Assembly (NCBI RefSeq): GCF_017355915.2 | Contig: NZ_JAFEUV020000004.1 | Coordinates: 310,001 to 374,000, forward strand | Direction of reading: 5' to 3' | DNA: 64,000 bases | DNA from: Telluribacter roseus | GTDB taxonomy: Bacteria > Bacteroidota > Bacteroidia > Cytophagales > Spirosomataceae | Shown here: one piece after another, positions 26,758-36,800 of the stretch | Layout: each line of letters opens with the position of its first letter | Numbering within the stretch: the stretch's first letter is position 1 | The notes under the pieces: model-generated | Told to the model about the DNA's origin: nothing | The model's database searches: none | Seen by the model: the letters and a program-made list of their open reading frames with translations, nothing else | Program-made: the position numbers and the translations under genes

Positions 26758-26788
26758 AAGAAGCCTCCCCGATCCGGGGAGGCTTCTT
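26758..26788. terminator. Bidirectional terminator
   Basis: AAGAAGCCTCCCCG (26758-26771) pairs perfectly with CGGGGAGGCTTCTT (26775-26788), 14 bp with a 3-nt loop, flanked by A-run and T-rich sequence. It separates the convergent exonuclease gene and the 26810 secreted protein gene and should work in both directions. Confidence 0.88.
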
Positions 26789-26809
26789 CAATTATTGGCT
26801 TGTTGTTAG

Positions 26810-28090
26810 CTACTTTTTAGCAGCCGTACGTACCCGCTTGATCGTCACCGGTACGCATATCTCAGCCGGGCAGCAATTTCCTTCTTCCACGATAATCGGA
26901 CAGCAGGCACCGGTTGAACAACCGGCATTGGCCGCGGTGAAGGTATAGGTACCTGGTGCAGTGACCTTGAGGATGGTACTGTTGGCCCCGGTAACTGGAG
27001 TACCGTTTCTGAACCACTGAACATTGGTGTAGGTACTGGCAATACTCAACTCGATGGCCTGTCCGGCGCAAAGCAGTATGGGAGCTCCCGCACAGGTCTG
27101 GCCGTAGTCATCTTCGTCGGGGATGCCGTTGTCAGGGGTAGAGTTGATATCTTCCTGATCCGCCTTGGATACCTCAGCTACATAGTACTGTACACCGGTA
27201 GCTACCACCTTGGTAGTAAGCGTCAGGACTACTGAGTCACCAACGGGCAGGGAGCCGATCACCCAGGTACCGTTGGAGTAGCTACCCTGCGTGGAGGTAG
27301 ATCCCATCACTTCCAGGCCCGAAGGCATCGCATCTTTTACTTCAACACCCGTAGCATCGTCAGGACCGTTGTTTTTTATCACTACCGTAATCTTGACGTT
27401 GTCACCTACCGCCGGCAGCTTGTTGTCCAGCGATGTAGTCAGCACCAGGTCAATCTTCTTGGGCGCTTCCTGACACTGAGCCGCAGGTCCGAGCATTTGT
27501 ACAAACTGTTCGGTAGGCTGTCCGTTACCGCCGGATTGCTGGCCCGAGCGGGAGTAGAAACTACATTCCACGTTAAGAGAGTAAGCTTTAAAAGCAGCTT
27601 CTATAAATGGATCGCCCTTTTCCAGAATTTCTACACGCCCGGTACAAGCCTCGGCCTGAAATGAAAACAGGGCCACCGGCGTGTTGGCCTTAAACTGCCC
27701 ATAGTTGGTTTCACCTGGCTCTTTCCCTACGGAGCAATAGTAGAAGTTCTTGTCGTAGGTGTAGTTGGCATACTTTGTCTGAACTGCGGGATTACCCAGT
27801 ATCGTCAGCGGCTTACGCCAGCTTCCGCGGATGCTGGTCAGGTTCTTCATCACGAAGTCCTTGGGTATTTTCAGCGTAACCTGTGCCGTACTTCCCATTT
27901 CGTCCGTACTAGGGTTATTGGCGTTGGGAGTATTGTATTGCGGAATTACCCACACGGTATACGCCTGAGTAGCCTGGTCAAAGGTTATCTGATACTTCAC
28001 CTGATTCGTTGATAGCTCCTGAGCAAACGAACTGAATGCTCCCAGTAGCAGAGAGCCGGCAAGTGCCATGATAAGGGTGAATTTTCTCAT
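26810..28090 (-). CDS. Secreted cohesin-like / DUF11 / Ig-like protein
   Basis: A 426-residue secreted protein. A signal peptide (LIMALAGSLLLGAFSSFAQ) precedes a cohesin-like beta domain (about 25-215; 'YTVWVIPQYNTP' and 'FYSRSGQQSGGN' are shared with the next protein upstream). A DUF11 domain (about 222-335, 'VVIKNNGPDDATGVEVKDAMPSG') and an Ig/PKD-like domain (about 340-410) follow, ending in a basic tail VTIKRVRTAAKK. There is no dockerin-like end module and no typical type IX sorting domain. It is the last of four minus-strand adhesin-like genes. A surface or matrix role is inferred. Confidence 0.8.
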   Translation of the reverse strand: MRKFTLIMALAGSLLLGAFSSFAQELSTNQVKYQITFDQATQAYTVWVIPQYNTPNANNPSTDEMGSTAQVTLKIPKDFVMKNLTSIRGSWRKPLTILGNPAVQTKYANYTYDKNFYYCSVGKEPGETNYGQFKANTPVALFSFQAEACTGRVEILEKGDPFIEAAFKAYSLNVECSFYSRSGQQSGGNGQPTEQFVQMLGPAAQCQEAPKKIDLVLTTSLDNKLPAVGDNVKITVVIKNNGPDDATGVEVKDAMPSGLEVMGSTSTQGSYSNGTWVIGSLPVGDSVVLTLTTKVVATGVQYYVAEVSKADQEDINSTPDNGIPDEDDYGQTCAGAPILLCAGQAIELSIASTYTNVQWFRNGTPVTGANSTILKVTAPGTYTFTAANAGCSTGACCPIIVEEGNCCPAEICVPVTIKRVRTAAKK

Positions 28091-28240
28091 TTCTGCTGGA
28101 TATATTGTGAGCCTGCACTACTCGTACCGACTCTCTTTCGCGTTTTGTGCATCTTCCACAAGAAAGTACACAACATTAGGTGGTCAATATACATAAAGTA
28201 TGGGAGCAGCGGATAAGGGCTGCCCCCATTCAGCAAGCTA

Positions 28241-30688
28241 TTAGTTATTAGGTAACTGCTCCTGGATTACGAAGTTAATCTCAGGGGTGGTGTTACCCGG
28301 GTGGTTCTTAATGACGTTCTGATAGATAAACTCGACGTCATTCTTAGTACCCTGGAAGATCACCTCACCGTTCATGTTGACGTCACCGTTGTGGTAGCCT
28401 TTCAGTACGTAGTTCGGGAACTTGAACTCAGTATTGTCGGTGGCGGTGATAATCTGGTTATAGATTGTCTCAACGTCGTTGCCAGTACCCTGGAATACTA
28501 CCTTGCCATCGTTGAGCGTGTTACCAGCCCACATGGCTTTACCCTGTAGTACAGTTACCTGCGACTGGTGGATCGCGTCGTTAGCCTCTTTTACGTAAGT
28601 AGGTGTACCAGCCAGAGTGAAGTTAACTACAGTCGCTACCGGTGAAAGTGCCTGCGCGGTGGCAGTCATAACAGCTAGGTGGTTGCGGTGCTTGATAGTC
28701 ACGAAGTAGCTACCCTCTTCTTCGGCTACGAACTCAACCGCTGAGGTACCATCTACGGCTACCACGTCACCGTCTCTCTGCAGAAGCGCCGAGCGGCTGA
28801 ATACTACCGTAGCAGGGTTGGTAGCATCGCGAAGCTCTACAAATACCCAGTCAACGATATCGTTATCGTCACCAGTAGCATCGAATACAGCGGCAGAAGT
28901 TACGCTTTCGGCAGCAGCACCTTTGCCCTGCTTAGGCGCCCAGGCAGCGTATGGTGAGGCAGTAGGCAGCAAACCTTTGGTACGCAGGTCATCACGCATC
29001 AGCGATCCGGTAGTAACACCGTACAGAGCACCCTGCAGGTATACTTTCGGACGCACGCTTAGTATGTCATCCACTGGCTTGATCGTGATGGTAACGGTAG
29101 CTGTGTCACTATTTGATACTCCATCGGTAATGAAGTACGTAAAGGTATCTGTACCGTTGTAGTCCAGGTTAGGCATGTATTCAAACGAACCATCTTCATT
29201 AACAGTAGCGGTACCGTTAGCAGGAGCTGACACCATCTTAACTACTTTCAGCAGGTTAGCAGGGGTATCACTGTCAGTGTCATTGAGCAGAATACCGCGT
29301 GCATTAACGACCAGTTTGGTATCTTCGTCGGTTTCGTAGGCATCGTTCACAGCCACCGGCGGATCGTTAACATAGATAGTTACCGTAGCCTTGCTGGTTA
29401 GCAAAGTAGATTTCTCAATCAGCGTATACACGATTGGAGTAGGATCGCTGGTGAAGGTAGCCAGTGCCTGGAAGGTTAGCTCACCGGTAGCCGGGTTGTA
29501 GGTATAGGTACCTTCGTTGGCAACAACCAGCACATGTTGAGAACCAACAGTAGTTGAGTCAAGATCCACATCAGCCAGAGTCGGAGTAGCCGCACTTTCA
29601 TCAGCCAGCTTATCATTGCTAAGGATAGCCAGTACTACTGGTTCACCAGGCTTAGCAAGTTGAGCTTGATCGGTAGGATCAGCAGCGTTGGTATCGTTGG
29701 CCGCAACAGGTGGCAGCTTGTCGTATTCCACTGTTACAATCGCATCATCAAATAGCTCGGACGCCTTCTCGGTCAGCCTGTATGTAATCGGGGTAGGGTT
29801 GATATTGAAACCTACATTAGGATCAAAGGTAAGCTCACCCGTGGCAGGATCGTACGTCCAGGTACCTTCGCCAGGTACTTCCATTACCACTTTTCCTCCT
29901 ACTACTGAACTGTTATATGTAACAGCGTTAGGGCCTGTTCCTATAACTACTGACATAGCAATCGTTACCGAGTCAAGCTCAGGAACCTGGCTGTCGCTAA
30001 GTTTGTCGTTGGGCAGAATGGATACCACCGCATTGGCACCAGGCTTTATACCCGTGAGCAGGTCATCAGTAGCCACTGGCGGACAGTAAGCAGGCTTGCC
30101 ATCTACACCAATGTACTGCTCGAGCGGTACTACGTTACCACCGGCCGGCTGTCCTGACCGTGAGTAAAAGCTTCCCTGGATATTGAGCTGGTAGGCAGTC
30201 AGGGCTTTGGTAATAAAGCTGTCAGTGTAGGGCATAATCTCCACCGCACCGGCACAGGCACTACCCGTGAACGAGAAAATAGCTACGGGCTCACCGGCCG
30301 TGAATTTTCCGTAGTTGGTTTCTTCGGGCGACTTGCCTATCGTATAGTAGCGGGACGTACCGGCCGGAGCAAAGTTAGGCTGGTCGCCCAGTTTGATCGG
30401 AGTCTTGTCCCAGGTGCCTTTGATGTCGGTTATAGCCAGGATGTTGAAGTCAGCAGGTACTTTAATGGTTACCTGAGCTGTTGCTCCGTATTCATTCTCG
30501 CTGCTATTATGGCTACTTGGGGTTGAATACTGGGGTACTACCCACACCGTATACACGGATGTGCCAGGGGCATACGTAACCCGGTACTTTACAGTATTAG
30601 CTGAAGTCTCAGACGTCTGAGCCCATACTGTTGTGGTCATTAAGAAGAGGAGGGCTACAAAGGACAGCCACAGTCGGAGGTGTTTCAT
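28241..30688 (-). CDS. Secreted multidomain protein: cohesin-like, cadherin/Ig-like repeats, dockerin-like end
   Basis: An 815-residue secreted protein with signal peptide (FVALLFLMTTTVWAQ). Residues about 25-205 are a cohesin-like domain similar to that of the 26810 protein. Three Ig/cadherin-like repeats follow, each opening with 'PPVAxND'-type sequence and including 'NDTDSDTPANLLKV' as in VCBS/cadherin proteins. Residues about 540-815 form a C-terminal module ('VYLQGALYGVT', 'HRNHLAVMTA') that ends with two dockerin-like segments 'GKVVFQGTGNDVETIY' and 'GEVIFQGTKNDVEFIY'. The same module ends the 2.6-kilo-residue neighbour. Adhesion or matrix assembly is inferred. Confidence 0.8.
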   Translation of the reverse strand: MKHLRLWLSFVALLFLMTTTVWAQTSETSANTVKYRVTYAPGTSVYTVWVVPQYSTPSSHNSSENEYGATAQVTIKVPADFNILAITDIKGTWDKTPIKLGDQPNFAPAGTSRYYTIGKSPEETNYGKFTAGEPVAIFSFTGSACAGAVEIMPYTDSFITKALTAYQLNIQGSFYSRSGQPAGGNVVPLEQYIGVDGKPAYCPPVATDDLLTGIKPGANAVVSILPNDKLSDSQVPELDSVTIAMSVVIGTGPNAVTYNSSVVGGKVVMEVPGEGTWTYDPATGELTFDPNVGFNINPTPITYRLTEKASELFDDAIVTVEYDKLPPVAANDTNAADPTDQAQLAKPGEPVVLAILSNDKLADESAATPTLADVDLDSTTVGSQHVLVVANEGTYTYNPATGELTFQALATFTSDPTPIVYTLIEKSTLLTSKATVTIYVNDPPVAVNDAYETDEDTKLVVNARGILLNDTDSDTPANLLKVVKMVSAPANGTATVNEDGSFEYMPNLDYNGTDTFTYFITDGVSNSDTATVTITIKPVDDILSVRPKVYLQGALYGVTTGSLMRDDLRTKGLLPTASPYAAWAPKQGKGAAAESVTSAAVFDATGDDNDIVDWVFVELRDATNPATVVFSRSALLQRDGDVVAVDGTSAVEFVAEEEGSYFVTIKHRNHLAVMTATAQALSPVATVVNFTLAGTPTYVKEANDAIHQSQVTVLQGKAMWAGNTLNDGKVVFQGTGNDVETIYNQIITATDNTEFKFPNYVLKGYHNGDVNMNGEVIFQGTKNDVEFIYQNVIKNHPGNTTPEINFVIQEQLPNN

Positions 30689-30819
30689 AATAAATAGGTT
30701 GTGTGTAGTTTTCTTTTAATAAGTTGAGGTGAGTTGTTTGACATTCATTTGGTATTGCATAGAGTTAGTTTTCATGTTTGGTATGCAGGGGGTACTATGG
30801 CACTTCCCCCCGGCAATGG

Positions 30820-33800
30820 TTATCGGGGAAGTTGTTCCTGTATGATGAAATTGTTCGCTGGTAATGTGTTGCCGGGATGATTTTTTATGATGTTCTGATA
30901 TATAAATTCAAGGTCATTTTTATTACCCTGGTAGATGACCTCTCCATTGAGGTTGATGTCCTCGCCGAAGTAGCCCGTCAGCCTGTAGTAAGGTACTTTC
31001 AGGAGGTTTCCTGCGGCGCCCATTACCAGGTTGCTGATCGGCTCCAGGTCGTTGCCGGTACCCTGATACACTACTTTGTCATCCTGCTGAGCATTACCTG
31101 CCCATAGGGCTCTTCCCTGTACCACCACGGCCTGCGCCTGGTGAATGGGGTTGGAGGCCACTTTGACATAGGTAGCAGTAGCCGGAGCGCGGAAGTCAAC
31201 AAGGCTGGTAACAGGGGTCAGTGGCAGGGCCGAAGCTGTCATGGCTCCCAGGTGGTTGCGGTGGCGGATGGCGATGTAGTAGCCTGTACCATCGGGAGCT
31301 ACCACTTCCAGCGGCGATACTCCATCCAGATCTACCACATCCCCGTCGCGCTGCACCAGGGCCGACTGGCTCTGTACCACCTGCGTCGGATCAGCGGCGC
31401 TGCGGAGTTCTACAAATACCCAGTCGACAATGGCGTTGCGGCCGGTTACCGTTAGTACCGCCGGGTCAAGCGCTGAGGCGGGTAGGGTAGCGTTCCAGCT
31501 GCTGTACGGGGTAGTCTGCGGGATTAGTCCCTTCACGCGCAGGTCGTCGCGCATGAGCGAGTCTACCGTGGTATTGGCCGGAGCATCGGTGTAGGTCACG
31601 CCATACAGCGCTCCCTGCAGGTACACGCGGGGCTGGTACTTGAGCGGAGCATCAATGAATACCTCTACCAGGGCTGTATCACACACCACCCCGTTTTTCG
31701 CTTCACAGAGGGTATAGATAAATGTATCCTTACCCGAAGCGGTGGTACCGGCGGTATAGGTAACCTCACCGGTAGTAGCGTTGATGCTGACGGTACCTTT
31801 GGTAGGTTGTGTAGTAATCGTGATCGTAACCAGCGCCGGATCAACGGGACTAACCTTATTGAGGGTATCGTTGGCCAGGATCGGGTAAGTAATGGTACCG
31901 CCCAGGGTCAGCTTACCCAGGTAATCGTAGGTAGCGGCGATAGAGGAGCCATAGAGATTAACGGGGGTAGGTACTTCTTCTTTCGGATCATCATCCTTGT
32001 CCGGATCCGGATCGGTACCATCGGTGGACTTATCGGTGGTTTTGCCTCCCAGCGGACCGGTACCTTCGGCGGTGGCGATGTTGTACAGGGTAGCCGTACC
32101 TCCAGGGGTAATCACAAAGCTTACGAATACCGAGTCAACGGCTCCTACGGCCAGAGCCTGATTGGGCGCCAGGATATTGGAAGTAGCGGTACCATCCCAG
32201 CTGCCATTGGCAAACAAGCTACCTTCAATGGCCGTGTAGCCGGTAGGTGCTACCGAGCTGAACTGAGTGGCTGCATCATCGAATACCTTGAGGTCCTTTA
32301 GTTCTACGTTACCGAAGTTCTGCAGGATAAAGCGCAGGGTGATCTCCTTTGTGGTAGGGGTCTTGTCCACTACACTTACTACACTCTTGGCAATACCAAT
32401 CTTAGGATTCTCAAAAAGCGTAATCTTGGTAGGGGTGCTGTTGTCGGAGGTCTTATCGTTTTTGTCGGGGTCTACATCCGTGCCGTCTTCTGAGTAGTCA
32501 ATGACGTATCGGCGACCGGGGCTCTGGGCTGTACCTATCGCCGAGTTTTCGAACGGACCACCCACGGCACCGGGAGTAAGGGTCACGGTAAGGCGAATCA
32601 GGGCAAACTCATTGACCAGTAGCGAGCCGGTTCCAGTCAGTAGCTCAGGGTTTGCATTGGTACCGCTGTAAGCCGGATTGGTAGCCAGTGTAGTGCTAGT
32701 GGGCTGCTGTACGATGCTGTATGAATCCACCGTAAATGAGGTGGCATCTTCAAACGTTTCGCTCAGGTTATCGACTACCTGTACGTTGTGCAGCGGTACG
32801 TTACCCGCATTCACCACGCGTATTTCGTACGTTAAGGTAAAGGTGTTGTTGCCGTTGCTGACCGGCGCGGTTAGTACCCGCTTGGCCAGGCCGAGCTGGG
32901 GAGCTTCGGTAAAGGTTACGGGGGTGTCTTCGTTGTTGTTGGTAGGATCACCGTCGTCGTCAGGGTCTACCTTATTACCGGTCTGCGACTTGTCGGTAAC
33001 GGTAGTACCTCCGGGTGATACACCCGTTCCGGTTGCTGAATTGTAGTACACGCCCAGTTTGTTGCCCGGAGTTACCTGTACAGTCAGGGTAATGGTACCG
33101 GCAGTTCCGGAGGCCAGTGAGCTTCCGACGCCCAGGAGGGAGGTGGTGGAGGTACCATTGAACGCATTGTTTACCACCAGACCAGGTGTAGCACTCAGGC
33201 TTGTGACGGTAAAGCCGGTAGCACCGCTGAAAGTAGCGGCCAGGTTGTCCGTTACCTGAATAGCATTCAGCGGTACATTACCCGTATTCTCCACCTTAAT
33301 GCTGTAGGTCAGTGAGTAGGTACCATTCTGATTATTGACTACGCTGGCTACTTCTTTGGCTACTCCTATTTTGGGGGCTTCGGTAAACGTCACCGGAGTA
33401 GGATCATCGTTATCGCCGGGGCCGTCGTTCTCGGGGTCAACGTCGGTACCATCGGTAGAGGTATCATTGACCGGCGTGTTGAACTGACTAGTGGCGGTAG
33501 CAACTGCCAGGTTATTATAAGGTCCCAGATTTCCGCCCGGAGACACCCGAATGGTCAGCTGTACGGTTTGCTGCTCACCTACGGCCAGGGTATTGGTACC
33601 CATCAGCAGGTTAGTATTGGTGGTACCGTTGTAGGCGAGGTTGATGGACAGATTGTCGCTGCTGATACTGCTCACCACTACCGGATTGCCGTTAAAGGTA
33701 GTAGCGAGGTTGTCGGTGATCTGTACATTTTTGAGCCCTACATCGCCGGTGTTTTTCACCGTAAACAGGTAGGTAAAGGTATAGCTGCCGTCGGTGTTGG

Positions 33801-36800
33801 TGACCGGAGTACTTACCACCTGCTTGGCCAGACCTATACCCGGATTTTCGGGGAAGGTAATGGTGGTTTTATCATCATTATCCTTGGGGTCATCGTTCTT
33901 GTTGGGGTCAGGATCATTACCATCCTGCGACTTATCGGTGGTAGGGGTGTCGCCGGGGCCTGTGGCCGTACTGGTTGCAAAGTTCTCAAAAGGACCGAGG
34001 CCATCCGGAGTGACGGTCAGGTTCAGGGTAATGGTCTTGATCTCATTCACCAGCAGTCCGTCGTTTCCGGTCAGGAGGTTGAGGTTGCTGGTACCGTTGT
34101 AGGCAGGATTTACGGTGAGTCCCGAGCTGGCGGTCAGGCTGGTGATGGTCACAGCCGATGTATTGAAGGCCTCCGCCAGGTTATCGGTTACCTGTACGTT
34201 CTTCAGGGGTACATTACCCATGTTACGTACTGTGAAGGTAAAGGCCAGGTTGTAGCTGCCGTTGCCGTTGCTGACGGGGAGGGTGGTCAGGGCCTTCGCA
34301 ATGCCTATAACGGGTGTTTCGGTGAAGGTTACGGGCGTTTCTACGTCGTTATCGTTAGGCGTATCATTCTTATTGGGATCGGGGTCAGTACCATCCTGTG
34401 ATTTGTCCGTCGTAGTCACAGTGCCGGAGTCCTTACCCGAGCCTACCGCGCTATTTTTATATTCACCCAGTACGGCTCCCGGTACTACCGTAACCGTAAA
34501 CTCCACAATACCTGACTCACCCACTACCAGGCTCTGCGAAGCAGCCAGCATATTCTTGTCGGAGTTTCCGTTGAAGGACGGGTTGATGGTAAATCTCGCG
34601 CTGGCAATATTATTCACAGTGAAAGAGGTTGCTCCCGCGAAGGTGGCGGTGAGGTCTTCCACAACCTGTACATTAGAGAGGTTGGTAGTACCCATGTTCT
34701 TCACCCGGATCTGGTAGGTCAGGGTGTAAGAGCCGTTCTTGTTGTTGACCGGAGCGCTGCTGATAGTCTTGGCAACCCCGATGCATACATTCTCAACAAT
34801 GAAGGTCAGTACGGTGCTGCAACCTGAGGCATCAGTTACGGTAACAGCATACTTACCGGGAGCCAGACCACTCAGGTCTTCGGTAGTGGCACCGTTGGTC
34901 CAGGAGTAGCTGTAAGGGGCCGTACCACCCGTAACGGTGATGTTGACCGATCCCTGGTTAGGCTGGCTGCAGGAGGTGTTGGTTACAACACCCGATAGGG
35001 CCAGGGCGGCAGGCTCGGTAATAGTAGCCGAGATGGTAGAAGTACATCCGTTGGCGTCGGTCACGGTTACCGAATAGGTACCCGCGTCAAGACCGCTCAG
35101 GTCCTCAGTAATGGTACCATTGGACCATTTGTAGGTATAAGGGGCCGTGCCACCGGTTACTGTCAGATCGATGCTGCCGTTGTCAGCTCCGTTACAGGTT
35201 GAGTTAATGAAGGTTCTGGACAGGGTAAGAGCAGTAGCCGGCTGATTAACGGTGATGCTTGCGGTAGTCGTAGCCCCAGCATTATCCCGGATCGTTACCG
35301 AATAGGTACTGGCAGGGATGTTGGTCAGGTCCTGGGTAGTGGCTCCGTTGGACCAGGTGTAGGTATAGGGGGCAGTACCACCTATTACTTCCAGGTCAAT
35401 TTTACCCGTACTACCACCAAAGCAGAGTACGTCCGTCTTGGTAATGGAGCTTACTGCCAGCGGACCGCCAATGCGGTTCACCGTGAAGCTCATTTCTCTG
35501 GTACAACCTGCCGCGTCCGTTACGATTACGGTGTACGTACCACCTACCAGTCCGGTCTGGTCCTTCGTAGTAGTACCGTTAGACCACAGGTAGGTATAAG
35601 GGCCGGTTCCACCGCTTACGGTAAGGGTGATGGCTCCGTTAGCGGACCCGAAGGGGTTTTCGTGGGTAACACTGCCATTGAGGCTGATGGCCGTAGCAGG
35701 CTGGGTAATAGTAGCCTGTCCGGTAGCGGTGCAGCCAAATTTATCGGTTACCGTTACGGTATAGGTACCAGGGGCCAGACCACCCGGATCCTGTACCGAA
35801 GCGCCGTTGGACCATACGTAAGTATAGGGGCCAATACCACCGGTAATGTTTAGATCAATGGAGCCGTTGCTAATGCCAAAGCAGGTAGCATTTTTAGGAG
35901 TAAAGGCTAGCTGTAGGGTATTCACGACTACATTTACACACTGTTGCGCACTCTGACCGCAATCATTCACCGCCGTCACACACACGTTGTAGGCACCGGG
36001 AGCCACGTTGCTCCAGTTGACGGTCACCTCGTTGGTGTTGGCTCCGCTTACGATCTGGGCTCCGGCGGGCAGGTTCCAGGTGTAGCTGATGGCATCCTGA
36101 ACGGCCGGTACTCGTAGCGTACTGGGGCCGGAGGTACATACATACAGGGCAAAATCTACGGTGATGGTTACCTTGGCCGTGGCACATTTGGATGGGGTAG
36201 GGCAGCCATCGTCACATACCTGGTACTCAAACTCATCGGTACCGGTAAAGCCGGGGCTGGGCGTATAGGTAATGGTATTGTCTGAATTAACCACTGCGGT
36301 ACCATACCTGGCTTTGACGGCAATGGTTGGCTTCTGAAGGGTACCATCGGCGTCGCTGTCGTTAGCCAGTACCGCTATTACCACGGGGCGTTCGGTGGTA
36401 GTAGTGGCTACGTCATTCTGGGTTACCGGCGCATCATTCACCGTCGAGTACAGTACCGTCACCGTGGCGGTAGACGAGTAGCCCGCATTGTCAGTAACCC
36501 GGTACGTAAAGGTCACTACCTCATTTTCGGTCAGTGCCCCGCCGGGGGTAAATCGAATAGTTTTATCTGGGTTGACCGTCAGAGTAGCCTTGCCTGTGGC
36601 AGGAACCGATGCTGCTACTATCTCAACATTATATGAGCCGGCGTGGGCTGAGAGGAAGCCTGCCACATCGGGATCGGTGTCATTGGCGAGTACGTTAATG
36701 TCAGTAGTTCCCTGCACACAGGCCCTGTCGTTATTGGCTACCGGTGGTTCCTCCACATTGAATTCAACCGTACTGTTGAGGGTAGGTACTGGAGTGCCCA

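Noticed and set aside
31960-35900. CRISPR-like repeat array in the 31-36 kb region
   Set aside because: The repeats are in frame, 200-470 bases long and encode SprB and DUF11 domains; there are no short repeats with unique spacers and no cas genes.
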